Origin: Rhodothermales bacterium
GTDB lineage: Bacteria; Bacteroidota; Rhodothermia; Rhodothermales; JAHQVL01
Length of the DNA stretch: 64,000 bases
Direction: 5' to 3'
Assembly: GCA_041391505.1 (NCBI GenBank)
Contig: JAWKNW010000003.1
Coordinates: forward strand, 186,001 to 250,000
Shown here piece after piece: positions 60,946-64,000 of this stretch; positions within the stretch are counted from its first letter, which is position 1, and each line of letters starts with the position of its first letter. The notes beneath the pieces were generated by a model. It saw only the letters and a list, made by a program, of their open reading frames with translations. It ran no database searches and was not told where the DNA came from. The translations under genes and the position numbers were made by a program.

Positions 60946-61812
60946 TCAATCCTCCGGAAGCAGCCGCATGCTGGCCTCGATGGCGGCATCGAAGAAGCGG
61001 AGCGCGGTATCGACCTGCGCCGCGGTGCTGCGGGCCTCGATGAGCCGCTCGCCCGTGAGCGCCGCGCCGAGCCATCCGTTGCGGTGCCACTGCCCGACAG
61101 GCAGCGGGGGAAGCGCATCGCCGGCGTGGCGCGGCCAGTGGTTGACGTAAAAATAGGGCTGGGTGTAGGCGGCATCGCCCGGCGACATCCCGACCCCCAC
61201 GCTGCGCGCCTCCTCGGGCGCCGCGTCGGGGTCGAGCGCGATGAGGAAGGCCATGTCGAGATGATGCGGCCAGCACCGCACCGCCGCGCCCGGATCGTGG
61301 GCGTCGCGCAAGTGATGCAGCAGCGCATGCGCATCGACAAACCACCGCTCCAGCGCGTCGAATTCGAGGCTCTCGCCGTAGAGGAACGGGGCCCCGGAAG
61401 CGACCGGGTGATCGGGCAGCGTGTGATCGGGGCGGACGAGCGCGTGCGCCACGCCGGTCCGCGCATACAGGGCCCCCGTGAGCCATTCGTAGGCTTCGTC
61501 GAGCGTGCGCCCGTGGAGATGCAGGCGATCGACGAACGCGTCGGTGGCATCGATGAGTTCGAGCGTAAGATCGGCCACGCGGATGGACGCGCGGATGCCG
61601 CCGAGCACGGGCTGGCTCACCAGGCGGGCCACGCCGGTGTCTACCCGGCTGAAAAGACTCGTGTGGCTGAAATCGGGTTCAGGGGGCACATACGTGAAGC
61701 CCAGCGAAGCCGGCACCTGGGCCGCCCAGTGCAGCTGCAAACGCGCGCCGATCAGATAGCGGGGCGAAATCTGACCGAGCGTTTGCCAGTGGGTGAGAAG
61801 ATCCTGAAGCAT
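60946..61812 (-). CDS. Hypothetical conserved protein upstream of threonine dehydratase
   Basis: 288 residues from the ATG at 61812 (MLQDLLTHWQTLGQISPRYL). It has an N-terminal domain with LIDATDAFVDRLHLHGRTLD and YEWLTGALYARTGVAHALVR, then YGESLEFDALERWFVDAHAL, CWPHHLDMAFLIALDPDA and YTQPYFYVNHWPRH. The conserved His pair in CWPHHLD hints at metal or ligand binding. No family could be named with certainty. Its genomic link to a PLP dehydratase suggests amino acid metabolism (inference). Confidence 0.7.
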   Translation of the reverse strand: MLQDLLTHWQTLGQISPRYLIGARLQLHWAAQVPASLGFTYVPPEPDFSHTSLFSRVDTGVARLVSQPVLGGIRASIRVADLTLELIDATDAFVDRLHLHGRTLDEAYEWLTGALYARTGVAHALVRPDHTLPDHPVASGAPFLYGESLEFDALERWFVDAHALLHHLRDAHDPGAAVRCWPHHLDMAFLIALDPDAAPEEARSVGVGMSPGDAAYTQPYFYVNHWPRHAGDALPPLPVGQWHRNGWLGAALTGERLIEARSTAAQVDTALRFFDAAIEASMRLLPED

Positions 61813-61922
61813 GGCGCGTGGGGTAAAGCGAACGAGCGCGACGGCGAAGCAAGATAACGAAAGACTGGAACAAAGTGTCCCGGCCCGGGCTTTTCTCGCA
61901 CGCTCCAAACTCACGCCCGCCC

Positions 61923-62795
61923 ATGCCGAACACCGCCCGCGTCGCCCTCGAATCCACCGTCATCACCCACGGTCTCCCCCATCCCCACAACGCGCGTCTC
62001 GCCCGGCAGATGGAGGCGAACGTCGCCGCGCACGGCGCGACGCCGGCGACGATCGGCATCATCGCCGGCGAACCCATCGTGGGGCTGTCGCCGGCGCAAC
62101 TCGACGCGCTTGCGACGACCGCCGGCGCGCTGAAGGTGAGCATGCGGGATCTGCCGGCGGCGCTCGCCCGGCGGGCGCACGGCGGAACGACGGTGTCGGC
62201 CACGATGTGGCTGGCACACCGCGCCGGCATCGAGGTATTCGCCACCGGCGGCATCGGCGGGGTGCACCGCGTGGTGCCGGGCGCCGGCGCCTCGCACGAC
62301 GTGAGCAACGACCTCGACGCCCTGGGTCGCATCCCGATGACGATCGTCTGCGCCGGCCCCAAGGCCATCCTCGATCTCGCCGCCACCCGCGAGCAGCTCG
62401 AAACGCGCGGGGTGACGGTGGTGGGGTATCAAACCGACACGATGCCGGGGTTTTATTACACCGACAGCGGCCTGCCGGTCGACGTGCGGTGCGACAGCGT
62501 CGAGGCCATCGCGGAGATCGTCCGCGCCCGCCGAAGCCTGGATCTGCCGGCGGCCACGCTCGTCGTGGTCCCGGTGCCCGAAGAGGCCGCGCTGGCGCGA
62601 AAGGACGTCGAGCCGGCCATCGAAACCGCCGTCCGCGAGGCCGAGGCTCGCGGCATCCGCGCCGCGGACGCCACGCCGTACCTGCTCGCGGCGGTGGCCG
62701 CCCTCACCGAAGGCCGGTCGCGCGAGGCCAATCTGGCCCTGCTGCTGCACAACGCCGGCGTGGCGGCCCGCCTCGCCGTAGCGCTCGCCGGCTAA
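61923..62795 (+). CDS. psuG: Pseudouridine-5'-phosphate glycosidase
   Basis: 290 residues from the ATG at 61923 (MPNTARVALESTV). Family motifs are ALESTVITHGLPHPHN, KVSMRDLPAALAR, FATGGIGGVHR and SHDVSNDLDALGR. A C-terminal NLALLLHNAGVAARLAV helix follows. PsuG splits pseudouridine 5'-phosphate into ribose 5-phosphate and uracil. The partner kinase psuK is not adjacent; upp elsewhere in the window could re-use the uracil. Confidence 0.93.
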   Translation: MPNTARVALESTVITHGLPHPHNARLARQMEANVAAHGATPATIGIIAGEPIVGLSPAQLDALATTAGALKVSMRDLPAALARRAHGGTTVSATMWLAHRAGIEVFATGGIGGVHRVVPGAGASHDVSNDLDALGRIPMTIVCAGPKAILDLAATREQLETRGVTVVGYQTDTMPGFYYTDSGLPVDVRCDSVEAIAEIVRARRSLDLPAATLVVVPVPEEAALARKDVEPAIETAVREAEARGIRAADATPYLLAAVAALTEGRSREANLALLLHNAGVAARLAVALAG

Positions 62796-62799
62796 CCCC

Positions 62800-63798
62800 A
62801 TGCGCTCGTTCCAGGCCTGGCTCGACCCCGACCGTTACCACGGCCATCGCGCCCGGAAGGGATTCTTCGAGGGATGGTACTTCAAGCTCGCCGACGCGGG
62901 TGCCGGCCGCCTCCTCGCCGTCATCCCGGGGGTGTTCATGAGCCGGTCCGGCGCGAACCGGTACGCCTTCGTCATGACCGTCGACGGGCAGACGCAGCGC
63001 GTCGGGATGACGCGGTACCCGCTATCCGACTTCTCGGCGGACGCGGACCGCTTTGCGATCCGCATCGGGCCCAACACCTTTTCGGCGGAAGGACTGCGCC
63101 TCGACCTGGCCGGCGACGCGCCGTGGCGCGGCGAACTGGCCTTCAGCGGGCTCGCGCCGTGGCCCGTCACGCTCGCGGCGCCCGGCGTCATGGGGTGGTA
63201 TGCGTACATGCCGTTCATGGAGTGCTTCCACGGCGTCGTAAGCATGGACCACCTGATCGACGGCGCGCTCGACCTCGGTGGGGAGCGCGTGGACCTCACC
63301 GGTGGGCGCGGCTATATCGAGAAAGACTGGGGGCGCAACTTCCCGGCGTCGTGGGTGTGGATGCAGGGCAACCATTTCCCCGAAGCCGGCGTGAGCCTGT
63401 CGGCGTCGGTCGCCATCATCCCGTTCGTCGGCACCACCTTCGGCGGCTCGATCGTCGGCCTGCGCCACGAGGGCCGGCTGTACCGCTTCACGACCTACAC
63501 CGGCGCGCGCGTCCGGACGCTGGACGTCTCGCCGGATCGGGTGCGCCTCGTCGCGGAGGACCGCCGGCACCGGCTGGAGGTCGAGGCGGAGCGCGGCCCG
63601 ACCGTCCGGCTCTTCGCGCCGGGTCCCGACGACATGATGCCCCGGGTGGACGAGTGCCTCGCCGCGCCCCTGACCGTCAGGCTGACCGAACGCGACGGAC
63701 GCCCTATCTACGCGGGACGGAGCACGCAGGGCGCGCTGGAAGTACAGGGCGATCTGCCCAGGCTGAAAAAACTGCTCGGCTTGCCCCGGGTGGCATGA
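62800..63798 (+). CDS. Tocopherol-cyclase-like family protein
   Basis: The 332-residue protein has the family features FFEGWYFKLAD near the start, and later GGRGYIEKDWGRNFPASWVW with MQGNHF. An N-terminal lipocalin-like beta pattern and Trp-rich segments continue (GWYAYMPFMECFHGVVSMDH). In plants and cyanobacteria the relatives cyclise tocopherol precursors; bacterial members outside those groups have unknown roles, perhaps carotenoid or quinone chemistry. It directly follows psuG (4 bp). Confidence 0.8.
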   Translation: MRSFQAWLDPDRYHGHRARKGFFEGWYFKLADAGAGRLLAVIPGVFMSRSGANRYAFVMTVDGQTQRVGMTRYPLSDFSADADRFAIRIGPNTFSAEGLRLDLAGDAPWRGELAFSGLAPWPVTLAAPGVMGWYAYMPFMECFHGVVSMDHLIDGALDLGGERVDLTGGRGYIEKDWGRNFPASWVWMQGNHFPEAGVSLSASVAIIPFVGTTFGGSIVGLRHEGRLYRFTTYTGARVRTLDVSPDRVRLVAEDRRHRLEVEAERGPTVRLFAPGPDDMMPRVDECLAAPLTVRLTERDGRPIYAGRSTQGALEVQGDLPRLKKLLGLPRVA

Positions 63799-63920
63799 AT
63801 CTCGCACGAGGTGGCAATAGCCCGCCGGCTGCTGTATTCTATAACCTTTCGCGGACCCCGCGCCAGACGTCGGGCTCCACGTCATCTTTTTCGATGCAAG
63901 TCCCGCAAACCGATTCGCGC

Positions 63921-64000
63921 ATGACCAGATCCCGGCGGCTCGTGCCCTTTCTGCTCGCAATAGGTCCGCTCTGGATCGCCCTGTTCGCCGGTTCCGACCT
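63921..64000 (+). CDS. Start of an unidentified exported or membrane protein (3' truncated by the window)
   Basis: An ATG at 63921 opens MTRSRRLVPFLLAIGPLWIA, a basic N-terminus followed by a hydrophobic core that looks like a signal peptide or membrane anchor. Only about 26 codons are visible, so no function can be given. Confidence 0.5.
   Translation, partial: MTRSRRLVPFLLAIGPLWIALFAGSD

Noticed and set aside
60942..61550. 200-residue N-terminal extension of the second threonine dehydratase
   Set aside because: It is the out-of-frame shadow of the upstream hypothetical gene; the PLP enzyme starts naturally at 60941.

Overview
The window is GC-rich bacterial chromosome with dense, mostly single-copy housekeeping genes. 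I saw no insertion sequence, phage gene or CRISPR array. The gene content points to the Bacteroidota/Rhodothermota side of the tree, most like Rhodothermales (inference). It includes a PorZ-like propeller protein with a type IX secretion (T9SS) C-terminal sorting domain, a YfhO-family membrane protein, a DUF4105 protein, DUF4342, NhaC and AGCS sodium-coupled transporters, and a kinase-like/TPR/TonB fusion. The many Na+-coupled transporters fit a marine or saline habitat.

Layout. 1-2207 (minus): a partial YfhO-like protein, gatC and a TIM-barrel isomerase. 2231-15258 (minus): one type IV pilus/type II secretion-like operon. In transcription order it holds two short atypical pilins, a PilC/GspF platform protein, a PilB/GspE ATPase, two pilin-like proteins, a PilT-like ATPase, a PilM-PilN fusion, PilO-like sequence and a secretin, and it ends at a rho-independent terminator. 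About 2.3 kb of it (secretin to PilO) and the second pilin are broken by single-base indels that often lie in homopolymers. 16063-25236: DUF4342, an HTTM membrane protein, a threonine dehydratase, a three-gene cassette (FAD oxidoreductase plus two tandem GT39-like membrane proteins, the first frameshifted), a DUF2400 protein and a flavin reductase. 25326-28299 (minus): heat-shock operon hrcA-grpE-dnaJ. 28693-39213: a repeat-rich secreted protein, sppA, gpmI, nth with an extra zinc-ribbon-like tail, DUF4105 and the 957-residue pseudokinase-TPR-TonB protein.

39654-49070: tRNA-Glu and tRNA-His, the PorZ-like gene overlapping ribH, a PHP phosphoesterase, a HIT protein, an LPG-synthase-like flippase, DUF72, a two-gene ABC exporter and an SGNH hydrolase overlapping nhaC. 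49067-64000: nhaC, upp, an AGCS symporter with a large insertion, ftsE, a methyltransferase, pdxA, pepA overlapping a DHH phosphoesterase, a second threonine dehydratase, a hypothetical protein, psuG, a tocopherol-cyclase-like protein and the first codons of an unidentified exported or membrane protein.

The best candidates for undescribed biology are (i) the pilus system, whose four pilin-like proteins all lack the classical prepilin motif and whose PilT-like motor has a changed Asp box, and (ii) the envelope-spanning pseudokinase-TPR-TonB fusion. All calls come from reading the sequence by eye; no database search was run.
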